This document shows, one piece after another, positions 33,537-40,405 of a stretch of 40,405 nucleotides of DNA (within the stretch, counting starts at the first letter, position 1; each line of letters starts with the position of its first letter). The notes under the pieces are model-generated. The model saw nothing but the letters and a program-made list of their open reading frames with translations, made no database searches and was not told the DNA's origin. Source of the stretch: an uncultured Collinsella sp. (lineage in GTDB: Bacteria; Actinomycetota; Coriobacteriia; Coriobacteriales; Coriobacteriaceae); NCBI GenBank assembly GCA_900541185.1, contig UQIQ01000012.1:1-40405 (forward strand), in the 5' to 3' direction. The translations under genes and the position numbers were made by a program.

Positions 33537-34643
33537 ATGACCATGTTCGCCCGCGATCTTTCCGTCGCGCACTACCGCAGCTTCGATAGTTATCGCCTTG
33601 CCCTGGACGAGGGCGTGACGATACTTGCGGGACCCAACGCGGCGGGAAAGACCAATCTCATAGAGGCGCTGCAGCTGCTGACGAGCGGCGCCTCGTTTAG
33701 GCATCCGACCGCAGCCGAGCTCGTCCATGATGGCGTGGGCTCGTGCAAGGTTGAGCTGAGGCTCGAGGGCGACGGCCGCGTGCTTGATATGGGATTGAGC
33801 GCGGAGGACGGTAAGCGCTCGTTTAGCCGCAACGGCAAGAGATGCTCTGCCGCCGGTGTGCGCGGGGTCCTGCCGAGCGTGCTGTTTTGCCCCGACCATC
33901 TGGACATGGTTAAGCGAGGCGCCAGTGTGCGCCGTGCCGCCCTCGATGACTTTGGCATGCAACTGAGCGCACGCTATGCCGATCTTGCGAGCACCTATGG
34001 GCGCTGCGTGACCCAGCGTAACGCCTTGCTCAAGGAGGCCTGGTGCTGCCGCGAGATGCTCGGCGCGTGGAACGATTCGATTGCCCGCGCGGGCTCGGCC
34101 CTGCTCGTGCACCGGTTGGCCCTGCTCGACCGGCTGGCGGGCCATGTGCACACTGCCTACGGGCAAGTGGCGTCCGGCGAGGCCGCCAACGTGACCTATA
34201 CGTCCACGCTGGGGGATTTGCCCCAGGTCGAGGATCGCGAAGAGCTGAAGGACTGGGCGTACGAGCGCATGCTGGCTGCCCTTGATGAGCACGCCGACGA
34301 GGAAATTCGCCGCGGCGTGACGTTGGTGGGACCGCATCGCGATGAGATTGAGTTTGCCGTGGCGGGTCGATCCGCCCGTTCATTTGCCAGCCAAGGTCAG
34401 CAGCGGACGTTGGTTTTGGCCTGGAAGGTGGCGGAGGTGGCCGTGGCTCGCGATGTCCTGGGCACCGCCCCACTGCTGCTTTTGGACGACGTGATGAGCG
34501 AGCTCGACGGCGAGCGTCGCGGCGCTTTTCTGCGGCTGATCGGCGATGATATCCAGACGGTCATAACCACGACCAACCTGGGGTATTTTACCGATGACCT
34601 GCTTGATCGAGCCAAGGTGGTGAGCATGGGTGAGACGTGCTAA
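33537..34643 (+). CDS. recF: DNA replication and repair protein RecF
   Basis: An SMC-like ATPase of 368 residues that helps load RecA at gaps. Walker A GPNAAGKTN is near residues 32-40, the signature-like segment SFASQGQQRTLVLAWK is in the C-terminal half, and Walker B is LLLLDDVMSELD. The ATG at 33537 (a second one at 33543) has no clear ribosome binding site, so it likely depends on coupling to dnaN. Its 3' end overlaps dciA by 14 bp. Confidence 0.95.
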   Translation: MTMFARDLSVAHYRSFDSYRLALDEGVTILAGPNAAGKTNLIEALQLLTSGASFRHPTAAELVHDGVGSCKVELRLEGDGRVLDMGLSAEDGKRSFSRNGKRCSAAGVRGVLPSVLFCPDHLDMVKRGASVRRAALDDFGMQLSARYADLASTYGRCVTQRNALLKEAWCCREMLGAWNDSIARAGSALLVHRLALLDRLAGHVHTAYGQVASGEAANVTYTSTLGDLPQVEDREELKDWAYERMLAALDEHADEEIRRGVTLVGPHRDEIEFAVAGRSARSFASQGQQRTLVLAWKVAEVAVARDVLGTAPLLLLDDVMSELDGERRGAFLRLIGDDIQTVITTTNLGYFTDDLLDRAKVVSMGETC

Positions 34644-35193
34644 TTACGAGCGCGAGAGCGAAACGGTCGCCTTCAGTGGATTTTTAAACGCAGAGCGCCA
34701 GCGCATCCTGGCGGCCGCGACGCCTGAGCGCCGCGTGCAGATGGAGGCTGCAGAGGAATCTCGTGCGGTCTATCGCGCCTGGAATGCGGTGTGCTCGGGC
34801 ACGCGCGAGGGGCGCCATGTGACGGGCCTGCGCTACCTGCCCGAGTCCAATGAGCTGCTGGTATATCTCGACTCGCCCTCGTGGACGCAGGAAATGACGC
34901 TGTTGCGCGAGATCATCCGCGCGCGCATGGAGCGCGCCGGTGCGCATGTGGACGGCCTGGTGTTCAAAACCACCGCGCCCGGTCACACGCCGCCCGCCGC
35001 CAAGGAGCGCTTGCGTCCGGCGACGACCGAGCGCCCGCCGGCTCCGCACGCCGACCTAAGTGAGGCCGAGCGCACCGAGATTGAGCGCCAAGTGGCGCCC
35101 ATCGAAGACCAAAAACTGCGCGAGGCCCTCGAGAATGCCATGAGAGCCAGTGCCGAGTGGGCCAAGGGCGTGCAAAGCAAAAAAGAGCCTTAA
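34630..35193 (+). CDS. dciA: DUF721 protein, DciA-type helicase operator
   Basis: A 187-residue protein with the DUF721 core at about residues 40-115 (RAVYRAWNAVCSG, LLVYLDSPSWTQEMTLLRE), the hallmark of DciA, which recruits and loads the replicative helicase DnaB in bacteria without DnaC. The C-terminal third is a charged, Pro-rich and probably flexible tail. The start is GTG at 34630, inside the end of recF (14-bp overlap). The same recF-dciA-gyrB order is common in Actinobacteria. A terminator follows. Confidence 0.9.
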   Translation: MRRANYERESETVAFSGFLNAERQRILAAATPERRVQMEAAEESRAVYRAWNAVCSGTREGRHVTGLRYLPESNELLVYLDSPSWTQEMTLLREIIRARMERAGAHVDGLVFKTTAPGHTPPAAKERLRPATTERPPAPHADLSEAERTEIERQVAPIEDQKLREALENAMRASAEWAKGVQSKKEP

Positions 35194-35220
35194 ATCGCAT
35201 CTGGTGGCCTTGTAGAGCCA

Positions 35221-35249
35221 AATACCCTCGTTCCCGAGGGTATTTTTTT
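35221..35249 (+). terminator. Terminator between dciA and gyrB
   Basis: A 10-bp stem AATACCCTCG/CGAGGGTATT (35221-35230 with 35235-35244) runs into seven T. It separates the dnaA operon from gyrB. Confidence 0.88.
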
Positions 35250-35275
35250 ACGATAAACTAGTAAGGCTGTACACA
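35247..35275 (+). promoter_or_regulatory. Possible gyrB promoter
   Basis: TTTACG (35247-35252) and TACACA (35270-35275) are 17 bp apart just after the terminator. Both boxes are imperfect, so this is a candidate only; a promoter is needed here because the terminator is strong. Confidence 0.3.
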
Positions 35276-35298
35276 TTTTCTTGACTGAAGGAGGACAT

Positions 35299-37329
35299 GT
35301 GGCAAACGAAAACGATTACGATGGCGGCGAGATTAAGATTCTCGAAGGTCTCGAGGCCGTTCGTAAGCGCCCGGGCATGTATATCGGCTCGACGAGCGCC
35401 AGCGGTCTGCATCACCTGGTGTGGGAGATCGTTGACAACTCCGTCGACGAGGCCATGGCCGGTTTCTGCACCGAGATCCAGGTGACGGTCCACGCCGACA
35501 ACTCCATCACGGTCGTCGACAACGGGCGCGGCATCCCCGTCGACGAGCACCCTGTTAAAAAGATCCCGACGCTCGAGGTCGTCATGACGATCTTGCACGC
35601 CGGCGGTAAGTTCGATAACTCGGCCTATAAGGTCTCGGGCGGCCTGCACGGCGTTGGCATCTCCGTCGTCAACGCACTGTCCAAGCGCGTGGTCGTTCAG
35701 GTTCGTCGCGACGGCAACACCTACGAGATGGAGTTCTCGCGCGGCAAGACCGTCAAGAAGATGGAGGTCGTGGGCACCTCGGATTCGACGGGCACCACCG
35801 TCACCTTCTGGCCCGACGACGAGATCTTCGAGACCTGCATCTACGATTTCGATACGCTGCACAACCGTCTGCAGGAGACGGCGTTCCTCAATAAGAACCT
35901 CAAAATCGTGCTGACCGACGAGCGCGAGGCGACTCCCCACGTGGAGGAGTTTTGCTACGAGGGCGGCATCATCGACTTCGTCAAGTTCCTCAACGAGGGC
36001 AAGGACGTCCCCGAGGCCTTTAAGGAGCCCATCTACATCGAGGGCAAATCGGACCCGGACGCGCCTGTGACCAAGATGGGCGAGGTCGAGGTTTCTCTGC
36101 AGTGGAATAGCGGTTACGGCGAGAACGTCATGTCGTTTGCCAACGACATCTACACCCCCGAGGGTGGCATGCACCTTGAGGGCTTCCGCACCGCGCTCAC
36201 CCGCGTGATTAACGATTACGCGCGCAAGCAGAACCTGCTCAAGGAAAAAGACGCCAACCTGACCGGCGACGATGTGCGCGAGGGCCTTTCGGCCGTTATC
36301 TCGGTCAAGCTGCCCGATCCGCAGTTTGAGGGCCAGACCAAGGCCAAGCTCGGCAGCTCCTATATGCGCGCGCTCACACTCAAGATTGTGACCGACGGCC
36401 TTGCCGATTACCTCGAGGAGCATCCCAAGCCCGCTCGCGAGATCGTCAAGAAGGCGCAACAGGCCTGCAAGGCGCGCAATGCCGCCCGCAAGGCGCGCGA
36501 GGCGACCCGCCGCAAGAGCCTGCTCGAGACGGCGTCCCTGCCCGGTAAGCTCGCCGACTGCTCGGTGCGCGATGCCGAGCTGACCGAGCTCTTCATCGTA
36601 GAGGGCGACTCGGCAGGCGGTTCGGCCAAGGACGGCCGTCGCCGAGACATCCAGGCGATTTTGCCCCTGCGCGGCAAGATTTTGAACGTCGAACGCGTTG
36701 GTGACCATCGCGCGTTCTCGAGTGACACCATCCAGTCGCTGATTACCGCGATCGGTTGCGGCGTCACGACGAGTGCCGGCGACGGCGGCGACTTCGATAT
36801 CACCAAGGCGCGCTACCACAAGATCATCATCATGACCGATGCAGACGTCGACGGCGCGCATATCCGCATCCTGCTGCTGACGTTCTTCTACAAGTACATG
36901 CGTCCGCTGATCGATGCCGGCTATGTCTATGTTGCCTGCCCGCCCATCTTTGGCATTAAGGTGCGCAACAAGATTCACTACGTGTATCCCAACGGCCGCC
37001 AGCCCGAAGACGAGATCCTGCGCGACACCATCCAGAGTCTGGGCCTGAACCCCGACGATAACGACGAGGACGGCAAGGCCAAAGACGGCAAGATCACCAA
37101 AAAGCGCAAGGGCTATACCGTCCAGCGCTACAAGGGCCTGGGCGAGATGGACCCCAAGCAGCTCGCCTCGACGACGATGGACCCCAAGACCCGCATCCTG
37201 CAGCGTGTGTCGATCGAGGACGCCGTGGTGGCGGACCGCGCCGTGCGCGAGCTGATGGGTTCCGAGGTCGGCTATCGCCGCGAGTACATCGAGAAGCATG
37301 CACATGACGCACGATTCTTAGACGCCTAA
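35299..37329 (+). CDS. gyrB: DNA gyrase subunit B
   Basis: The 676-residue ATPase subunit of gyrase, a little longer than many. The ATPase part has RPGMYIGS, VDNSVDEAMAG, DNGRGIPV and GGLHGVGISVVNALS. The TOPRIM part has FIVEGDSAGGSAK, PLRGKILNVE and MTDADVDGAHI. An acidic/basic insert (NPDDNDEDGKAKDGK) lies before the conserved RYKGLGEM. The start is GTG at 35299, with AGGAGG four bases upstream; an in-frame TTG at 35281 would place the ribosome binding site inside the gene. Confidence 0.97.
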   Translation: MANENDYDGGEIKILEGLEAVRKRPGMYIGSTSASGLHHLVWEIVDNSVDEAMAGFCTEIQVTVHADNSITVVDNGRGIPVDEHPVKKIPTLEVVMTILHAGGKFDNSAYKVSGGLHGVGISVVNALSKRVVVQVRRDGNTYEMEFSRGKTVKKMEVVGTSDSTGTTVTFWPDDEIFETCIYDFDTLHNRLQETAFLNKNLKIVLTDEREATPHVEEFCYEGGIIDFVKFLNEGKDVPEAFKEPIYIEGKSDPDAPVTKMGEVEVSLQWNSGYGENVMSFANDIYTPEGGMHLEGFRTALTRVINDYARKQNLLKEKDANLTGDDVREGLSAVISVKLPDPQFEGQTKAKLGSSYMRALTLKIVTDGLADYLEEHPKPAREIVKKAQQACKARNAARKAREATRRKSLLETASLPGKLADCSVRDAELTELFIVEGDSAGGSAKDGRRRDIQAILPLRGKILNVERVGDHRAFSSDTIQSLITAIGCGVTTSAGDGGDFDITKARYHKIIIMTDADVDGAHIRILLLTFFYKYMRPLIDAGYVYVACPPIFGIKVRNKIHYVYPNGRQPEDEILRDTIQSLGLNPDDNDEDGKAKDGKITKKRKGYTVQRYKGLGEMDPKQLASTTMDPKTRILQRVSIEDAVVADRAVRELMGSEVGYRREYIEKHAHDARFLDA

Positions 37330-37335
37330 TCCCTG

Positions 37336-37436
37336 CGGCTTTCCCAGCCACCGCACCTTCGCCCTCAATCGTCGGTCGCGTACCCAAGTACGCTTCCCTC
37401 CTCTTTCGGGCGAATCTGCGGCACCTGGAAAAGCCG
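37336..37436. repeat. Long structured element in the gyrB-gyrA gap
   Basis: Nested inverted repeats: CGGCTTTCCCAG with CTGGAAAAGCCG (outer, 37336-37347 and 37425-37436, one mismatch), CCGCA with TGCGG, TTCGCCC with GGGCGAA (37358-37364 and 37408-37414), and an inner GCGTAC-CCAA-GTACGC (37378-37393). It looks like a folded RNA element or an extragenic repeat of about 100 bp. Confidence 0.55.
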
Positions 37437-37484
37437 TCTCCGTGGTTGGGAACTAATGGACCACGCAAACCATGAGGAGGTAAC

Positions 37485-40226
37485 GTGGCAGACGATATCA
37501 ACAACAACGAGGGTATGGGCGAGGCCGGCGATGCCGGTATGCCCGACGATCTGAAGCGCCTGCTTGCCCGTGCTGAGCAGGGCGAGGACGGCGATCCGGA
37601 CGCCTATAACCCCGATGCCGATGATGATGAGGAAGAAGACGACGACGCCGAGCTCGAGGAGAGCTTTGGCGAAGTCGATCGCGGCGCCTCGGCCGGCGAG
37701 GATATCAACGGCGGCCAGCTCCAGATTTCGGGGTTCGGTCGCGAGATGAAGCAGTCGTTCATCGAGTATTCGATGTCGGTTATCACGGCGCGCGCCCTGC
37801 CGGACGTGCGCGACGGCTTAAAGCCGGTGCACCGCCGCATCCTGTACGCGATGAACGAGAGCGGCATCTACCCCAACCGACCGCACAAGAAGTCGGCCTG
37901 GACGGTCGGCGAAGTTATCGGTAAGTACCACCCGCACGGCGATTTCGCGGTCTATGAGGCCATGGTCCGCCTGGCGCAGTGGTTCTCCATGCGCACGCCG
38001 CTCATCGACGGTCACGGCAACTTCGGCAACATCGACGGCGACGGCGCGGCGGCCATGCGTTACACCGAGAGCCGCCTGGCAAAGCCCGCCATGGAACTGC
38101 TGCGCGACCTGCAGAAGGATACCGTCGACTGGCAGCCCAACTACGACGAATCGCTTGCCGAGCCCGTGGCGCTGCCTGCGCGCTTCCCCAACCTGCTGGT
38201 CAACGGCAGCCAGGGCATCGCCGTCGGCATGGCCACCAACATCGCCCCGCATAACCTCACCGAGGCGATCGAGGCCACCTGCTACCTGATCGACAACCCC
38301 GACGCCACCGTTGACGAGCTCATGCAGATCATGCCAGGTCCGGACTTCCCCACCGGCGCCATCATCATGGGCAGCGCCGGCATTAAGCAGAGCTACGAGA
38401 CCGGCCGCGGCTCCATTACCGTGCGTGCTAAGGCACATGTGGAGTCCACCAAGACCGGCCGCAACCGCCTGGTCTTTACCGAGATTCCCTACATGGTCAA
38501 CAAGGGCACCCTGCAGGAGAAGATCGCCCAGCTCGTCAACGACAAACGCATCGAGGGCATCTCGGATATGCGCGATGAGTCCAACCAGAAGGGCATCCGT
38601 CTGGTCATCGAGCTCAAGAAGGGCGTCATTCCGCAGGTCGTGCTCAACAACCTGTATAAGTACACCTCGCTGCAGACGACCTTTGGCGCCAACAACCTGG
38701 CACTCGTCAACGGCGTTCCCAAATGCCTGAGCCTGCGCGAGATGCTGCAGCACTACATCGACCACCAGGTCGACGTCGTCACCCGCCGCACCCGCTTCGA
38801 CCTTAAGAAAGCCCAGGCCCGCGCTCATATCCTCGAGGGTTACCTGATGGCCCTTGACCATATCGACGAGGTCATTAGCATCATCCGCTCCTCGCAGACC
38901 GACTCCGAGGCCAGCAGCCGCCTGATCGAGCGCTTTGGCTTTACGCCCGAGCAGACCACGGCCATCCTCGAGATGAAGCTGCGCCGCCTGACCGGCCTGG
39001 AGCGCGACAAGATCCAAGAAGAGTTGGACGGCCTGCGCCGCGCCATCGCCTACTACGAGGACCTGCTGGCGCACGAGGAGAAGATTCTGGGCGTCATCAA
39101 GGAAGAGATGCGCGAGATCTCCAAGAAGTTTGGCGACAAGCGCCGTACCGAAATCAGCCAGGTTGAGAAGGACCTGGATGTCGAGGACCTCATCGCCGAC
39201 GAGGATATGGTCGTGACCATCACCCACACCGGCTACGTTAAGCGTATCCCAGTGGCTGCCTACCGTGCCCAGAAGCGCGGTGGCAAGGGCGTGTCGGGCG
39301 TCAACCTCAAAGAGGACGACGTTATCGATGAGATGTTCATCGCGTCCACGCACGAGTACGTGCTGTTCTTCTCGAGCAAGGGCAAGGTCTATCGCCTGAA
39401 GGTGCACGAGCTGCCGGTGGGTACGCGCCAGGCGCGCGGTACCGCGATCGTCAACCTGCTGCCTTTCGAGGAAGGCGAGAAGATCGCGAGCGTCATCAGC
39501 TGCCGCGAGTTCCCGGTCGACGAGTACCTGATGTTTGCCACCAAGAGCGGCATGGTCAAAAAGACCGTGATGAGCGCATATGACCGCAGCCGTCGCGACG
39601 GCCTGATCGCTATCAACCTGCGTGACGACGACGCGCTGCTGAACGTGCGCCGCGTGCGCGAGGGCGACAAGATTATCCTGGCCACCACCGCGGGCAAGGC
39701 GATCATGTTCTCCGAGGAGCAGGTGCGCGCCACCGGCCGCGATACCAGCGGCGTTCGCGGTATCGGTCTGAAGGACGGCGTGAGCGTTCTGGGCATGGAA
39801 GTCACTAACGGCAACGGCGATCTATTCGTCATCACCGAGCGCGGCTACGGCAAGCGCACGCCGGTCGCGGACTACCCGGAGCAGAATCGCGGCGGCCAGG
39901 GCGTCTACACCATTCAAATGACCGAACGTAAGGGTAACCTCGCGGCCATGAAGACGGTGGGCCCGCAGCACGAGCTGTTCATCGTGACGGAGGGCGCGAC
40001 GGTCATTCGCGTCAAGACCGACGAGATCAGCCAGACCGGCCGCGCCACCCAGGGCGTCAAGATGATGACCGTCGACGACAACGACCGCATCTGCGCCGTG
40101 GCCCGCATGACGGCCGCCAAAGAGAGGCCCGAAGACGAAGCCACAGAAAACGGCTCTGCTTCCGAAGAAACCCCTGTCGATCTAGGCGACGGCAACGACA
40201 TGCCAGAAGATCTCCTAGACGAGTAA
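37485..40226 (+). CDS. gyrA: DNA gyrase subunit A
   Basis: The 913-residue breakage-reunion subunit. The catalytic Tyr193 is in AAMRYTESRL. The first 75 residues form an acidic, low-complexity extension (DADDDEEEDDDAELEES) before the usual start of the fold (REMKQSFIEYSMSVI). The quinolone-determining region reads HPHGDFAVYEA: the position matching E. coli Ser83 is Phe154 and the one matching Asp87 is Glu158. The C-terminal beta-pinwheel is present, with the GyrA box QRGGKG (read as KRGGKG). The start is GTG with AGGAGG four bases before it. An acidic tail ends the protein. Confidence 0.97.
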   Translation: MADDINNNEGMGEAGDAGMPDDLKRLLARAEQGEDGDPDAYNPDADDDEEEDDDAELEESFGEVDRGASAGEDINGGQLQISGFGREMKQSFIEYSMSVITARALPDVRDGLKPVHRRILYAMNESGIYPNRPHKKSAWTVGEVIGKYHPHGDFAVYEAMVRLAQWFSMRTPLIDGHGNFGNIDGDGAAAMRYTESRLAKPAMELLRDLQKDTVDWQPNYDESLAEPVALPARFPNLLVNGSQGIAVGMATNIAPHNLTEAIEATCYLIDNPDATVDELMQIMPGPDFPTGAIIMGSAGIKQSYETGRGSITVRAKAHVESTKTGRNRLVFTEIPYMVNKGTLQEKIAQLVNDKRIEGISDMRDESNQKGIRLVIELKKGVIPQVVLNNLYKYTSLQTTFGANNLALVNGVPKCLSLREMLQHYIDHQVDVVTRRTRFDLKKAQARAHILEGYLMALDHIDEVISIIRSSQTDSEASSRLIERFGFTPEQTTAILEMKLRRLTGLERDKIQEELDGLRRAIAYYEDLLAHEEKILGVIKEEMREISKKFGDKRRTEISQVEKDLDVEDLIADEDMVVTITHTGYVKRIPVAAYRAQKRGGKGVSGVNLKEDDVIDEMFIASTHEYVLFFSSKGKVYRLKVHELPVGTRQARGTAIVNLLPFEEGEKIASVISCREFPVDEYLMFATKSGMVKKTVMSAYDRSRRDGLIAINLRDDDALLNVRRVREGDKIILATTAGKAIMFSEEQVRATGRDTSGVRGIGLKDGVSVLGMEVTNGNGDLFVITERGYGKRTPVADYPEQNRGGQGVYTIQMTERKGNLAAMKTVGPQHELFIVTEGATVIRVKTDEISQTGRATQGVKMMTVDDNDRICAVARMTAAKERPEDEATENGSASEETPVDLGDGNDMPEDLLDE

Positions 40227-40266
40227 GAGGCCCTAGCTGGTAGAAAATATCAGACACCGTATATCG

Positions 40267-40299
40267 GCGGTCGGCGCACTGCGCGCCGACCGCTTTTTT
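40267..40299 (+). terminator. Terminator of gyrA
   Basis: A perfect 11-bp GC-rich stem (40267-40277 with 40283-40293) with a 5-nt loop is followed by six T. Confidence 0.93.
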
Positions 40300-40370
40300 G
40301 AAAACCTTGGGACCCCATGGTCGCTGGGCTGGCGAGATGGTTTTGGTTTGTCGCGAGTTCCGCACGCAAA

Positions 40371-40393
40371 GAAGGCCACTTAATGTGGCCTTC
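40371..40393. terminator. Stem-loop at the right edge
   Basis: A perfect 9-bp stem GAAGGCCAC/GTGGCCTTC with a 5-nt loop has short T-rich flanks on both strands. It may end a gene beyond the window. Confidence 0.45.
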
Positions 40394-40405
40394 GTCTTGC
40401 GCAGG

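Noticed and set aside
35248..37305. Long antisense open frame opposite gyrB
   Set aside because: A by-product of high GC and codon bias in gyrB. The conserved gyrase motifs are on the plus strand.
37818..39407. Long antisense open frame opposite gyrA
   Set aside because: Same reason: it mirrors codon bias of gyrA and has no recognisable product.

Overview
The window looks like the replication-origin region of a high-GC Gram-positive bacterium. The best guess is class Coriobacteriia, close to Collinsella, inferred from the combination of dnaA-dnaN-recF-dciA-gyrB-gyrA, rpmH-rnpA-yidD-yidC-jag-rsmG-parA-parB, an LPxTG thioester adhesin, DciA instead of DnaC, and a GHKL-ATPase/winged-helix gene directly before dnaA. 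No rRNA or other decisive marker is present, so the genus is an inference.

Layout. From 0.4 to 9.2 kb almost everything is on the minus strand: tRNA-Lys, an M29 aminopeptidase, a small membrane protein coupled to purC, a two-component pair (histidine kinase and OmpR-type regulator), a Tat-type lipoprotein coupled to a TSCPD protein, purB and tRNA-Gly. From 9.5 to 21.4 kb is accessory and surface content: a 1143-residue thioester and Cna-B adhesin (plus), a very large M28-peptidase-like membrane protein with a small partner (minus), a pair of WYL regulators resembling PafB/PafC (plus), and an exonuclease-DinG helicase (minus). From 21.4 to 23.5 kb are ddl (minus) and rlmN (plus), divergent.

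From 23.7 to 28.7 kb runs the conserved left arm of the origin on the minus strand: a small membrane protein, parB, parA, three perfect parS sites at 39-bp steps, rsmG, jag/khpB, yidC, yidD, rnpA and rpmH. From 29.1 to 40.2 kb runs the right arm on the plus strand: the GHKL/winged-helix gene, dnaA, dnaN, recF, dciA, gyrB and gyrA. DnaA-box-like sequences lie on both sides of the GHKL gene plus dnaA. The dnaA-dnaN gap also has an AT-rich stretch with a DnaA-trio-like tract and is the most likely unwinding site. Gene orientation switches at this point, as expected for an origin.

Together the right-arm genes initiate replication (DnaA), load helicase (DciA), supply the clamp (DnaN), repair (RecF) and manage supercoiling (GyrAB). 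The left arm segregates the origin (ParABS) and makes the membrane insertase, RNase P protein and L34. The observations most worth a second look are the GHKL/winged-helix protein at the origin, the M28-like protein with substituted metal ligands and a huge acidic insert, Phe at the quinolone-determining Ser83 position of GyrA, a changed DnaA box-recognition signature, regularly spaced parS sites, and the thioester adhesin.
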